64,000 nt of DNA from CAVQWT01 sp963810815 (lineage in GTDB: Bacteria; Pseudomonadota; Gammaproteobacteria; Burkholderiales; Casimicrobiaceae). Location: positions 310,001 to 374,000 of the forward strand of contig CAWEPB010000007.1 in assembly GCA_963810815.1 (NCBI GenBank), given 5' to 3'. Of this stretch, positions 38,429 through 46,196 are shown one piece after another. Both the position numbers and the translations under genes were made by a program. The notes under the pieces were generated by a model. That model made no database searches. It was not told the DNA's origin and was given only the letters and a program-made list of their open reading frames with translations. The stretch's first letter is position 1, and every line of letters starts with the position of its first letter.

Positions 38429-39916
38429 GTGAGCGCGCTCGCCACCGCCGCCGGGATGGTGTTCGATCCCTACACGCTGCTGGTGATGCTGGTGGCGGCC
38501 GCGTACGGGCTGTTCGTCGGCGCGGTGCCGGGCCTGACCGCGACGATGGCCATCGCGCTGCTGGTGCCTGTCACGTTCTTCATGGCGCCGATCCCGGCGA
38601 TCGCGGCGATGGTGACCGCGACGGCGATGGCGATCTTCTCCGGCGACATACCGGGTTGCCTGCTGCGGATGCCCGGCACGCCGGCCTCCGCCGCGTACAC
38701 CGACGAGGCGTACGCGATGACGCGCAAGGGACAGGCCGAGCTGGCGCTGGGCGCCGGGCTGGTGTTCAGCGCCATCGGCGGGCTCTTCGGCACCGCGGTG
38801 CTGATCGTCGCGGCGCCGGCGCTCGCCGAGTTCGCGCTCAAGTTCAGCTCGTTCGAGTATTTCTGGCTGGTGCTGCTGGGCCTCACCTGCGCGATCGTCA
38901 TCACCGCCCAGCGGCCGCTGAAGGGGATCGTCTCGCTGCTGCTGGGGCTGCTCATCGCCTGCGTGGGACTGGGCAATCCGGCCGGGTTCCCGCGCTTCAC
39001 CTTCGGCAGCACCGAGCTCATGGGCGGCATCGGGCTGATCCCGCTGATGATCGGCATGTTCGCGGTGTCCGAGATCCTCCGCTACGCCGTGCACACCGGA
39101 CCGAAGCTCGCGATCGTCGACCAGCCGATCCACAACGTGTTCCGCGGCATGTGGGCGCTGACGAAGAAGTATCCGATGCAGATCCTCCGCGGCAGCGTGC
39201 TGGGCACCGCGGTCGGCGCGCTGCCCGGCGCCGGCGCCGACATCGCCGCGTGGATGAGCTACGCGATCAGCAAGAAGCTGTCGAAGGAGCCGGAGAAGTT
39301 CGGGACCGGGCACGTCGAGGGCATCGTCGAGAGCGGCGCGGCGAACAACAGCGCGCTCGCCGGCGCGTGGATCCCGGCGCTGGTATTCGCGATCCCCGGC
39401 GACTCGATCACCGCCATCGTGATCGGCGTGCTGTACATGAAGAACATGAACCCGGGGCCCACGCTGTTCACGCAGAACCCGCAGAACATCTACGCGGTGT
39501 ACCTGCTGTTCATCGTCGCCAACCTGATCATGATTCCGCTCGGATGGCTGTGCATCAAGGTGGCCAAGAAGATCCTGCGGGTGCCGCGCGAGGTGCTGAT
39601 GCCGGTGATCCTGCTGTTCTGCCTGGTCGGCGCGTTCGCGATCAACAACACGCCGTTCGACATCGGCGTGATGCTCGCCGCCGGCGTGGTGGCCTTCTTC
39701 CTCGAGGAGAACGGCTTCCCGGTCGCGCCGGCGATCCTCGGCGTCGTCCTGGGAACGATGCTCGAGGAGAACTTCGTCACGTCGATGATCAAGGCCAACG
39801 GCCAGCTGACGGCATTCTTCGCCCGTCCGGTCGCGGCGACGCTGGGCCTGCTGACGCTGGCGGCGTGGTTCCTGCCGCCGGTCATACGCCGGCTGCGAGG
39901 GATCGCCGGGGCCTGA
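38429..39916 (+). CDS. tctA: Tripartite tricarboxylate transporter large permease TctA
   Basis: A 495-residue permease with about 11 helices. Family blocks seen: GAVPGLTATMAIALLVPVTF, the GALPGAGADIAAWMSYAISK loop, and GIVESGAANNSALAGAWIPAL (TctA signature). It carries the carboxylate across the inner membrane with a cation, fed by TctC. GTG 38429 is the only early start and is consistent with an overlap-style operon. Confidence 0.95.
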   Translation: MSALATAAGMVFDPYTLLVMLVAAAYGLFVGAVPGLTATMAIALLVPVTFFMAPIPAIAAMVTATAMAIFSGDIPGCLLRMPGTPASAAYTDEAYAMTRKGQAELALGAGLVFSAIGGLFGTAVLIVAAPALAEFALKFSSFEYFWLVLLGLTCAIVITAQRPLKGIVSLLLGLLIACVGLGNPAGFPRFTFGSTELMGGIGLIPLMIGMFAVSEILRYAVHTGPKLAIVDQPIHNVFRGMWALTKKYPMQILRGSVLGTAVGALPGAGADIAAWMSYAISKKLSKEPEKFGTGHVEGIVESGAANNSALAGAWIPALVFAIPGDSITAIVIGVLYMKNMNPGPTLFTQNPQNIYAVYLLFIVANLIMIPLGWLCIKVAKKILRVPREVLMPVILLFCLVGAFAINNTPFDIGVMLAAGVVAFFLEENGFPVAPAILGVVLGTMLEENFVTSMIKANGQLTAFFARPVAATLGLLTLAAWFLPPVIRRLRGIAGA

Positions 39917-39935
39917 ACCCGGGGCGTTCCGTGCG

Positions 39936-39965
39936 TTGCCCGTTCATGCGGCGGCGCGGTATAAT
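39936..39965 (+). promoter_or_regulatory. Sigma-70 promoter for tpiA-secG
   Basis: TTGCCC at 39936-39941 and a perfect TATAAT at 39960-39965 are spaced by 18 bases. The start site would be near 39972, giving a leader of about 125 bases to the tpiA ATG. This is the clearest promoter seen in the window. Confidence 0.7.
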
Positions 39966-39983
39966 CGTCCGGATTTGCGTCGA

Positions 39984-40047
39984 CCGCACCGAAATGCACC
40001 ATTTCGGCGCGATGTCGTGACGTGGACGATGGGCGGTTTCGGTGCGG
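39984..40047 (+). promoter_or_regulatory. Nested inverted repeats in the tpiA leader
   Basis: CCGCACCGAAA (39984-39994) and TTTCGGTGCGG (40037-40047) are perfect inverse copies 42 bases apart. Inside them CCGAAAT (39989-39995) and ATTTCGG (40001-40007) form a second perfect pair with a five-base loop. The left arms overlap, so the two hairpins are mutually exclusive, an arrangement that could act as a switch in the leader RNA. Confidence 0.55.
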
Positions 40048-40098
40048 AGGCGGTTTCCGGATCGATCCGCGGGTCGGGACAGTCAGGCGGACGGATTG

Positions 40099-40836
40099 AT
40101 GCGCAGGCGGCTGGTCGTCGGAAACTGGAAGATGAACGGCAGCCTCGCGACGAATGCGGCGCTGCTGGCGGCGCTGGCGCAGGGCTGGAAGCCGGTCGCG
40201 GGGCGGGAAATCGCCGTCTGCGTCCCGTATCCGTACCTGGCGCAGGCGCAGGCGGCGCTGCACGGGACGACGGTGGGTTGGGGGGCGCAGGACGTCAGCG
40301 AGCACCGGTCCGGCGCGTTCACCGGGGAAGTGTCGGCGGGCATGCTCGCCGACTTCGGCTGCCGGTACGTGCTGGCGGGGCACTCGGAGCGCCGGCAGCA
40401 CTTCGGCGACACCGATGCCGTCGTCGGCGCCAAGACGGTCGCGGCGATGCGGGCGGGCCTGGTCCCGGTCGCCTGCGTCGGCGAAACGCTGGCCGAGCGC
40501 GACGGCGGGTTCACCGCGGCCGTGGTGCTGCGCCAGCTCGATGCGGTGCTGGCGGCGGTGCGGGCAGGCCCCGCGGAACCGTTCGTGGTCGCCTACGAGC
40601 CGGTCTGGGCGATCGGCACCGGGCGGACGGCGGCGCCGGCGGAGGCGCAGGAAGTGCATGCGACGCTGCGGGCGAGGCTCGCCGCGGCGGGAATGCAGGA
40701 CGTGCCGCTGCTGTACGGCGGCAGCGTGAAGGCGGGCAACGCGGGTGCGTTGTTCGCGATGGCGGACATCGACGGCGGCCTCATCGGCGGCGCGTCGCTG
40801 GACGCGACGGAATTTTTGGCGATTGCCGCTGCCTGA
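40099..40836 (+). CDS. tpiA: Triosephosphate isomerase
   Basis: A 245-residue TIM barrel enzyme of glycolysis and gluconeogenesis. Catalytic residues are visible: Lys in VVGNWKMNG, His in LAGHSERRQ, and Glu in VAYEPVWAIGTG, with the phosphate loop YGGSVKAGNA. ATG 40099 gives the standard N-terminus; a longer start at 40042 would add 19 unrelated residues. It precedes secG by 41 bases. Confidence 0.97.
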   Translation: MRRRLVVGNWKMNGSLATNAALLAALAQGWKPVAGREIAVCVPYPYLAQAQAALHGTTVGWGAQDVSEHRSGAFTGEVSAGMLADFGCRYVLAGHSERRQHFGDTDAVVGAKTVAAMRAGLVPVACVGETLAERDGGFTAAVVLRQLDAVLAAVRAGPAEPFVVAYEPVWAIGTGRTAAPAEAQEVHATLRARLAAAGMQDVPLLYGGSVKAGNAGALFAMADIDGGLIGGASLDATEFLAIAAA

Positions 40837-40877
40837 ATCCAGGGTCGCGGCGCCGCGGAAGAGAACAGGAACAACGG

Positions 40878-41327
40878 ATGGGTATGCTCGAAACGGTGAC
40901 ATTGGTGCTGCACCTCGCGGTCGCGATCGCGATCTGCGGGTTCGTGCTGCTCCAGCATGGCAAGGGCGCCGACATGGGCGCGGCGTTCGGCAGCGGGTCG
41001 TCCGGCAGCGTTTTCGGCTCCGCGGGTTCGGCCAACTTCCTGTCGCGGACGACCGCGGCGCTGGCGACGGTGTTCTTCGTGTCGAGCCTGGGACTCACCT
41101 ACCTCGCCAGCACCCGCAGCGTGCCGGCGGGCGGCCTGATGGAGCAGAAGGGCCTGATGGACAAGATTCCCGCCGACAGCAAGGCGGCGGCGCCGAAGAC
41201 CGGCGACGTGCCGCCGCTGCCGGCCGGTGCAGTCGCCCCCGTGGCGGATCCGGCCAAGGCGCCGCTGCCGTCGGCGCCGGCCCCGGCGGCACCCGCCGGG
41301 ACGAAGTCGGGCGAGGTGCCGAAGTAA
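40878..41327 (+). CDS. secG: Preprotein translocase subunit SecG
   Basis: A 149-residue inner-membrane protein of SecYEG. Two helices (LETVTLVLHLAVAIAICGFVLL and TAALATVFFVSSLGLTYLA) enclose the conserved QHGKGADMGAAFGSGSSGSVFGSAGSANFLS loop. The last 60 residues are a Pro/Ala/Lys-rich tail (PKTGDVPPLPAGAV and similar) of a type common in betaproteobacterial SecG. AGGA is eight bases before ATG 40878. It is followed by the tRNA-Leu gene. Confidence 0.96.
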   Translation: MGMLETVTLVLHLAVAIAICGFVLLQHGKGADMGAAFGSGSSGSVFGSAGSANFLSRTTAALATVFFVSSLGLTYLASTRSVPAGGLMEQKGLMDKIPADSKAAAPKTGDVPPLPAGAVAPVADPAKAPLPSAPAPAAPAGTKSGEVPK

Positions 41328-41407
41328 AGGACCGAATGCGGTAGGCCGGCAGGTGATGCCGGCGGCGGTGGCGGGGGGCATCCCGGTCGCCGCGAACGAA
41401 CGTCTCA

Positions 41408-41492
41408 GCCGACGTGGTGAAATTGGTAGACACGCTGTCTTGAGGGGGCAGTGGCGAAAGCCGTGGGAGTTCGAGTCTCCCCGTCGGCACCA
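41408..41492 (+). tRNA. tRNA-Leu (anticodon GAG)
   Basis: Acceptor arm GCCGACG (41408-41414) pairs with CGTCGGC (41482-41488), followed by A and an encoded CCA. The anticodon arm is CTGTC-TTGAGGG-GGCAG, giving anticodon GAG. A long variable arm (TGGCGAAAGCC) and T-arm GGGAG-TTCGAGT-CTCCC identify a class II leucine tRNA. It lies between secG and nuoA. Confidence 0.97.
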
Positions 41493-41644
41493 GATTGGCA
41501 TCGTTGTGCGGGCGGACGCCCCGCGCGGCGACGGGCAGGACGCACGGTACGGGCAACCCCGTCCGGCCGCGGTCCCCATCGGGCCGGGTCCCGGGCGCAA
41601 CGACGGTGACGGTCGGGGCCTGGCCCCGAAGCGAGCCGACCTAC

Positions 41645-42001
41645 ATGCTTGAACAGTACTTTCCGATCCTCCTCTTCATCCTGGTCGGTCTCGTCCTCGG
41701 ACTCGTGCTGCTGACCGTCGGCGGCCTGGTGTCCCCGCGGCGGCCGAGCCCGGAAAAGCTCTCCCCGTACGAGTGCGGATTCGAAGCCTTCGAGGACGCG
41801 CGGATGAAGTTCGACGTCCGCTATTACCTGGTCGCCATCCTGTTCATCCTGTTCGACCTCGAGATCGCGTTTCTCTTCCCCTGGGCGGTGGTGCTGCCCG
41901 ACATCGGCTTCGAGGGCTTCGCCGCGATGATGGTGTTCCTGGGCATTCTCGTCGTGGGCTTCGTCTACGAGTGGAAGAAGGGCGCGCTCGAGTGGGAATG
42001 A
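41645..42001 (+). CDS. nuoA: NADH-quinone oxidoreductase subunit A
   Basis: A 118-residue membrane subunit with three helices (LLFILVGLVLGLVLLTVGG, VAILFILFDLEIAFLFPWAVV and AMMVFLGILVVGFVYEW). The loop LSPYECGFEAFEDARMKFDVRYY holds the conserved Cys near the quinone site. First gene of the 14-gene complex I operon; 152 bases separate it from tRNA-Leu. Confidence 0.97.
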   Translation: MLEQYFPILLFILVGLVLGLVLLTVGGLVSPRRPSPEKLSPYECGFEAFEDARMKFDVRYYLVAILFILFDLEIAFLFPWAVVLPDIGFEGFAAMMVFLGILVVGFVYEWKKGALEWE

Positions 42002-42031
42002 CCGGCAGCGCGCGGAGCTAGCGGGGCGACC

Positions 42032-42508
42032 ATGGCGATCGACGGCGTACTGGAGAAGGGCTTCGTCACGACCACGCTCGACGGCGTGATCAACTGGGCC
42101 CGCAACGGGTCGATGTGGCCGGTGACGTTCGGGCTGGCCTGCTGCGCGGTCGAGATGATGCACGCCGGCGCGGCACGCTACGACCTCGACCGGTTCGGGA
42201 TCGTCTTCCGGCCGAGCCCCCGCCAGAGCGACGTGATGATCGTCGCCGGTACGCTGTGCAACAAGATGGCCCCGGCGCTGCGCAAGGTCTACGACCAGAT
42301 GGCCGATCCCAAGTGGGTGATCTCGATGGGATCCTGCGCCAACGGCGGCGGCTACTACCACTACTCGTACTCGGTCGTTCGCGGCTGCGACCGCATCGTT
42401 CCGGTCGACATCTACGTCCCGGGCTGCCCGCCGACCGCCGAGGCGCTGCTCTACGGCATCCTGCAGCTCCAGAACAAGATCTGGCGCACCAACACCATCG
42501 CGCGCTGA
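42032..42508 (+). CDS. nuoB: NADH-quinone oxidoreductase subunit B
   Basis: A 158-residue peripheral subunit that carries cluster N2, the final electron donor to quinone. Cluster ligands are in GLACCAVEMM, GSCANGGGYYHY and VPGCPPTAEALLYG. ATG 42032 is the natural start. Its stop overlaps the nuoC start as TGATG. Confidence 0.97.
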   Translation: MAIDGVLEKGFVTTTLDGVINWARNGSMWPVTFGLACCAVEMMHAGAARYDLDRFGIVFRPSPRQSDVMIVAGTLCNKMAPALRKVYDQMADPKWVISMGSCANGGGYYHYSYSVVRGCDRIVPVDIYVPGCPPTAEALLYGILQLQNKIWRTNTIAR

Positions 42509-43122
42509 TGCCGACCCCGGTCGAACAACTCGCCGCCGACGTCGGCGCCGCTCTCGGCGACGCCGCGACAGCCGTCACGACGGCGCTGGGCGAGGTGACC
42601 GCCGTCGTCCGCGCCGACCGCTGGGTCGAAGCGATGCGCACGCTGCGCGACCGGCCGGACCTGCGGTTCGAGCTGATGATCGACCTCTGCGGCGTCGACT
42701 ATTCGACGTACGGCAACGGCGCGCACGAAGGTCCGCGCTTCGCCGTCGTCTGCCACCTGCTGTCGCTCGCCAACAACCGGCGGCTGCGGGTCCGCGCCTT
42801 CGCGGACGACGACGAGTTTCCGGTCCTGGCTTCGCTGGTCGACGTCTGGCCGGCCGCGAACTGGTTCGAGCGCGAGGCGTTCGACCTCTACGGCGTCATG
42901 TTCACCGGCCATCCCGACCTGCGGCGCCTGCTCACCGACTACGGCTTCGTCGGGCACCCGTTCCGCAAGGACTTTCCGCTCACCGGCCACGTCGAGATGC
43001 GCTACGACCCGGAGCAGAAGCGGGTGATCTACCAGCCGGTGACCATCGAGCCGCGCGAGATCACGCCGCGGGTGATCCGCGAAGCCAGCTACGCCGACGA
43101 TGCGGGCTTCCGCAAGGGCTGA
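42508..43122 (+). CDS. nuoC: NADH-quinone oxidoreductase subunit C
   Basis: A 204-residue peripheral subunit, separate from NuoD as in most betaproteobacteria and unlike the fused NuoCD of E. coli. The family block is WPAANWFEREAFDLYGVMFTGHPDLRRLL followed by GHPFRKDFPLTG. It starts on the nuoB stop (TGATG) and ends eight bases before nuoD. Confidence 0.97.
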   Translation: MPTPVEQLAADVGAALGDAATAVTTALGEVTAVVRADRWVEAMRTLRDRPDLRFELMIDLCGVDYSTYGNGAHEGPRFAVVCHLLSLANNRRLRVRAFADDDEFPVLASLVDVWPAANWFEREAFDLYGVMFTGHPDLRRLLTDYGFVGHPFRKDFPLTGHVEMRYDPEQKRVIYQPVTIEPREITPRVIREASYADDAGFRKG

Positions 43123-43129
43123 CCGGGCG

Positions 43130-44383
43130 ATGGCCGAGATCCGCAACTACACGATGAACTTCGGGCCGCAGCACCCGGCGGCCCACGGCGTGCTGCGGCT
43201 CGTCCTCGAGCTCGACGGCGAGGTGATCGAGCGCGCCGATCCGCACATCGGGCTGCTGCACCGGGCGACCGAGAAGCTCGCCGAGCACAAGACCTACCTC
43301 CAGTCGCTGCCGTACATGGACCGGCTGGACTACGTCTCGATGATGTGCAACGAGCACGCGTACTGCCTCGCCATCGAGAAGCTGATCGGTCTCGACGTGC
43401 CCCTGCGCGCGCAGTACATCCGCGTGATGTTCGACGAGATCACGCGGATCCTCAATCACCTGCTGTGGCTGGGCTGCCATTCGCTGGACGTCGGCGGCAT
43501 GACGACGTTCCTCTACTGCTTCCGCGAGCGCGAGGACCTGTTCGACATGTACGAGGCGGTCTCCGGCGCGCGGATGCACGCGGCGTACTACCGACCGGGT
43601 GGCGTCTACCGCGACCTTCCCGACCGGATGCCGCAGTACCAGCCGGCGAACGCCCGCAACGCGCGGGCGCTCGCGCGCCTCAACGAGAACCGCCAGGGTT
43701 CGTTGCTCGACTTCATCGACGACTTCGCCCGGCGCTTCCCGGCGTACGTCGACGACTACGAGACGCTGCTGACCGACAACCGCATCTGGAAGCAGCGCAC
43801 CGTCGGCATCGGCGTCGTGTCCCCCGAACGGGCGATGGCGCTCGGCTTCACCGGCGCGATGCTGCGCGGTTCGGGCGTGCCCTGGGACCTGCGCAAGAAG
43901 CAGCCGTACGAGGTCTACGACCTGATGGACTTCGACATCCCGATCGGCACCAACGGCGACTGCTACGACCGCTACCTGGTGCGCGTCGAGGAGATGCGCC
44001 AGTCGAACCGGATCATCCGCCAGTGCGTCGAATGGCTGCGCGCCAACCCGGGCCCGGTGATCGTCGACAACCACAAGGTGGCGCCGCCGCCGCGCGAGTC
44101 GATGAAGTCGAACATGGAAGAGCTGATCCATCACTTCAAGCTCTTCACCGAGGGCATGCACGTGCCGCCGGGCGAGGCGTACGCGGGGATCGAGCACCCG
44201 AAGGGCGAGTTCGGCGTCTACATCGTCTCCGACGGCGCCAACAAGCCCTATCGGGTCAAGCTGCGCGCGCCCGACTACGTGCATCTTGCCGCGCTCGACG
44301 AGATGTCGCGCGGCCACATGATCGCCGACGTCGTCGCGATCATCGGGACGCAGGACGTCGTGTTCGGGAGCATCGACCGGTGA
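43130..44383 (+). CDS. nuoD: NADH-quinone oxidoreductase subunit D
   Basis: A 417-residue 49 kDa-type subunit that lines the quinone chamber with NuoB. FGPQHPAAHGVLR gives the quinone-site His; HRATEKLAEHKTY, DRLDYVSMMCNEHAY and FDEITRILNHLL follow. The C-terminus IIGTQDVVFGSIDR is standard. Its stop overlaps the nuoE GTG. Confidence 0.97.
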   Translation: MAEIRNYTMNFGPQHPAAHGVLRLVLELDGEVIERADPHIGLLHRATEKLAEHKTYLQSLPYMDRLDYVSMMCNEHAYCLAIEKLIGLDVPLRAQYIRVMFDEITRILNHLLWLGCHSLDVGGMTTFLYCFREREDLFDMYEAVSGARMHAAYYRPGGVYRDLPDRMPQYQPANARNARALARLNENRQGSLLDFIDDFARRFPAYVDDYETLLTDNRIWKQRTVGIGVVSPERAMALGFTGAMLRGSGVPWDLRKKQPYEVYDLMDFDIPIGTNGDCYDRYLVRVEEMRQSNRIIRQCVEWLRANPGPVIVDNHKVAPPPRESMKSNMEELIHHFKLFTEGMHVPPGEAYAGIEHPKGEFGVYIVSDGANKPYRVKLRAPDYVHLAALDEMSRGHMIADVVAIIGTQDVVFGSIDR

Positions 44384-44877
44384 GCCTTTCGGCCGCAGCC
44401 ATCGACAGGATCGACCGCGAGGTCGCCAAGTATCCGCCCGGGCACCAGCAGTCCGCGGTGATGGCCGCGCTCGCCATCGCGCAGGACGAGCACGGCTGGC
44501 TGTCCACGGCGACGATGGACGCGGTGGCGAAGCACCTGGGCATGCCGCCGGTCGCGGTGTACGAGGTCGCGACGTTCTATTCGATGTACGACCTCGCTCC
44601 GGCGGGGCGTTTCAAGCTGTCGATCTGCACCAACCTGCCGTGCGCGCTGTCCGGCGCCAACGAGGCGGCGGCGCACCTGAAGGCGACGCTGGGCGTGGGC
44701 TTCGGCGAGACCACGGCGGACGGCCTGTTCACGCTGCGCGAGTACGAGTGCATGGGCGCCTGCGGCGACGCGCCGGTGCTGACCGTGAACAACAAGCGGA
44801 TGTGCTCGCGGATGCAGCCGGCCGCGATCGACGCGCTGGTCGCCGAACTCCGGTCGGCGGCGGGGAAGACGGAGTGA
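44380..44877 (+). CDS. nuoE: NADH-quinone oxidoreductase subunit E
   Basis: A 165-residue thioredoxin-like subunit with the [2Fe-2S] cluster N1a. Ligands are CTNLPC and ECMGACGDAP (C-x4-C and C-x3-C pairs). The start is GTG 44380, overlapping nuoD. It ends four bases before nuoF. Confidence 0.97.
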   Translation: MSLSAAAIDRIDREVAKYPPGHQQSAVMAALAIAQDEHGWLSTATMDAVAKHLGMPPVAVYEVATFYSMYDLAPAGRFKLSICTNLPCALSGANEAAAHLKATLGVGFGETTADGLFTLREYECMGACGDAPVLTVNNKRMCSRMQPAAIDALVAELRSAAGKTE

Positions 44878-44881
44878 GCCG

Positions 44882-46186
44882 ATGAACGCGCCTTCCGAGC
44901 TGCTCGACTTCGGCCCCGACGCGATCATCATGGCCGGGCTCTCGGGCCGCAACTGGCGGCTGGACGACTACGTCAAGCGCGGCGGCTACGACGCGCTGAA
45001 GAAGATCCTGGCGGAGAGGATCCCGCCGGCGACCGTGATCGGCGAGGTCAAGAAGTCGGCGCTGCGCGGCCGGGGCGGGGCGGGCTTCCCGACCGGGCTC
45101 AAGTGGAGCTTCATGCCGCAGCAGTTTCCCGGCGACAAGTACCTCGTCTGCAACTCCGACGAAGGCGAGCCCGGCACGTTCAAGGACCGCGACATCATGC
45201 GGTACAACCCGCATGCGCTGATCGAGGGCATGGCGATCGCCGCGTACGCGATGGGCTGCCGGCGCGGGTACAACTACGTGCACGGCGAGATCTGGGAAAC
45301 GTACGCCAGGATGGAGGAGGCGGTCGGCGAGGCGTTCGACGCGGGCCTGCTCGGCGACAACATCCTCGGCTCGGACTTCAGCTTCCACCTGCACAACCAC
45401 CACGGCTACGGCGCGTACATCTGCGGCGAGGAGACGGCGCTGCTCGAGTCGCTGGAGGGCAAGAAGGGACAGCCGCGGTTCAAGCCGCCGTTCCCGGCGA
45501 GCTTCGGGCTCTACGGCAAGCCGACGACGATCAACAACACCGAGACCTTCGCCGCGGTGCCGTGGATCATCCGCCACGGCGGCGAGGCGTTCCTCGAGCT
45601 CGGCCGCCCGAACAACGGCGGCACCAAGATCTTCAGCGTGTCGGGCGACGTCGCGCGGCCGGGCAACTACGAGGTCCGGCTCGGGACGCCGTTCGCGACG
45701 CTGCTGGAGATGGCCGGCGGCATGCGCGATGGCCGCAAGCTCAAGGCCGTGATCCCCGGCGGGTCGTCGATGCCGGTGCTGCCCGGCGACGTGATGATGG
45801 CGACCGACATGGACTACGACTCGATCGCCAAGGCGGGGTCGATGCTCGGTTCCGGCGCGGTGATCGTGATGAACGACACCCGCTGCATGGTCAAGTCGCT
45901 GCTGCGGCTGTCGTACTTCTACTACGAGGAGTCCTGCGGCCAGTGCACTCCCTGCCGGGAGGGCACGGGCTGGCTGTGGCGCGTCGTCGACCGCATCGAG
46001 CACGGCAAGGGCCGGCCCGAGGACCTCGACCTCCTGCTCTCGGTCTCCGACAACATCGCCGGCCGCACGATCTGCGCGCTGGGCGACGCCGCGGCGCTGC
46101 CGGTGAAGAGCTTCGTCAGGCACTTCCGCGACGAGTTTCAGCACCACATCGACCACCGCCGGTGCGTGGTGCCGACCTACGTCTGA
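44882..46186 (+). CDS. nuoF: NADH-quinone oxidoreductase subunit F
   Basis: A 434-residue subunit that binds NADH, FMN and [4Fe-4S] cluster N3. GRGGAGFPTGLKW is the glycine-rich flavin loop, CNSDEGEPGTFKDRD the NADH region, and ESCGQCTPCREGTGW with a distal Cys (TICALGDAAALP) the cluster ligands. Length is normal. Confidence 0.97.
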   Translation: MNAPSELLDFGPDAIIMAGLSGRNWRLDDYVKRGGYDALKKILAERIPPATVIGEVKKSALRGRGGAGFPTGLKWSFMPQQFPGDKYLVCNSDEGEPGTFKDRDIMRYNPHALIEGMAIAAYAMGCRRGYNYVHGEIWETYARMEEAVGEAFDAGLLGDNILGSDFSFHLHNHHGYGAYICGEETALLESLEGKKGQPRFKPPFPASFGLYGKPTTINNTETFAAVPWIIRHGGEAFLELGRPNNGGTKIFSVSGDVARPGNYEVRLGTPFATLLEMAGGMRDGRKLKAVIPGGSSMPVLPGDVMMATDMDYDSIAKAGSMLGSGAVIVMNDTRCMVKSLLRLSYFYYEESCGQCTPCREGTGWLWRVVDRIEHGKGRPEDLDLLLSVSDNIAGRTICALGDAAALPVKSFVRHFRDEFQHHIDHRRCVVPTYV

Positions 46187-46196
46187 TGCGAACGCG

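Noticed and set aside
39996..40012. NtrC binding site (TGCACC-N5-GGYGC) in the tpiA leader
   Set aside because: Only half of the consensus fits, it lies downstream of a sigma-70 promoter, and the bases are explained by the hairpin arms.
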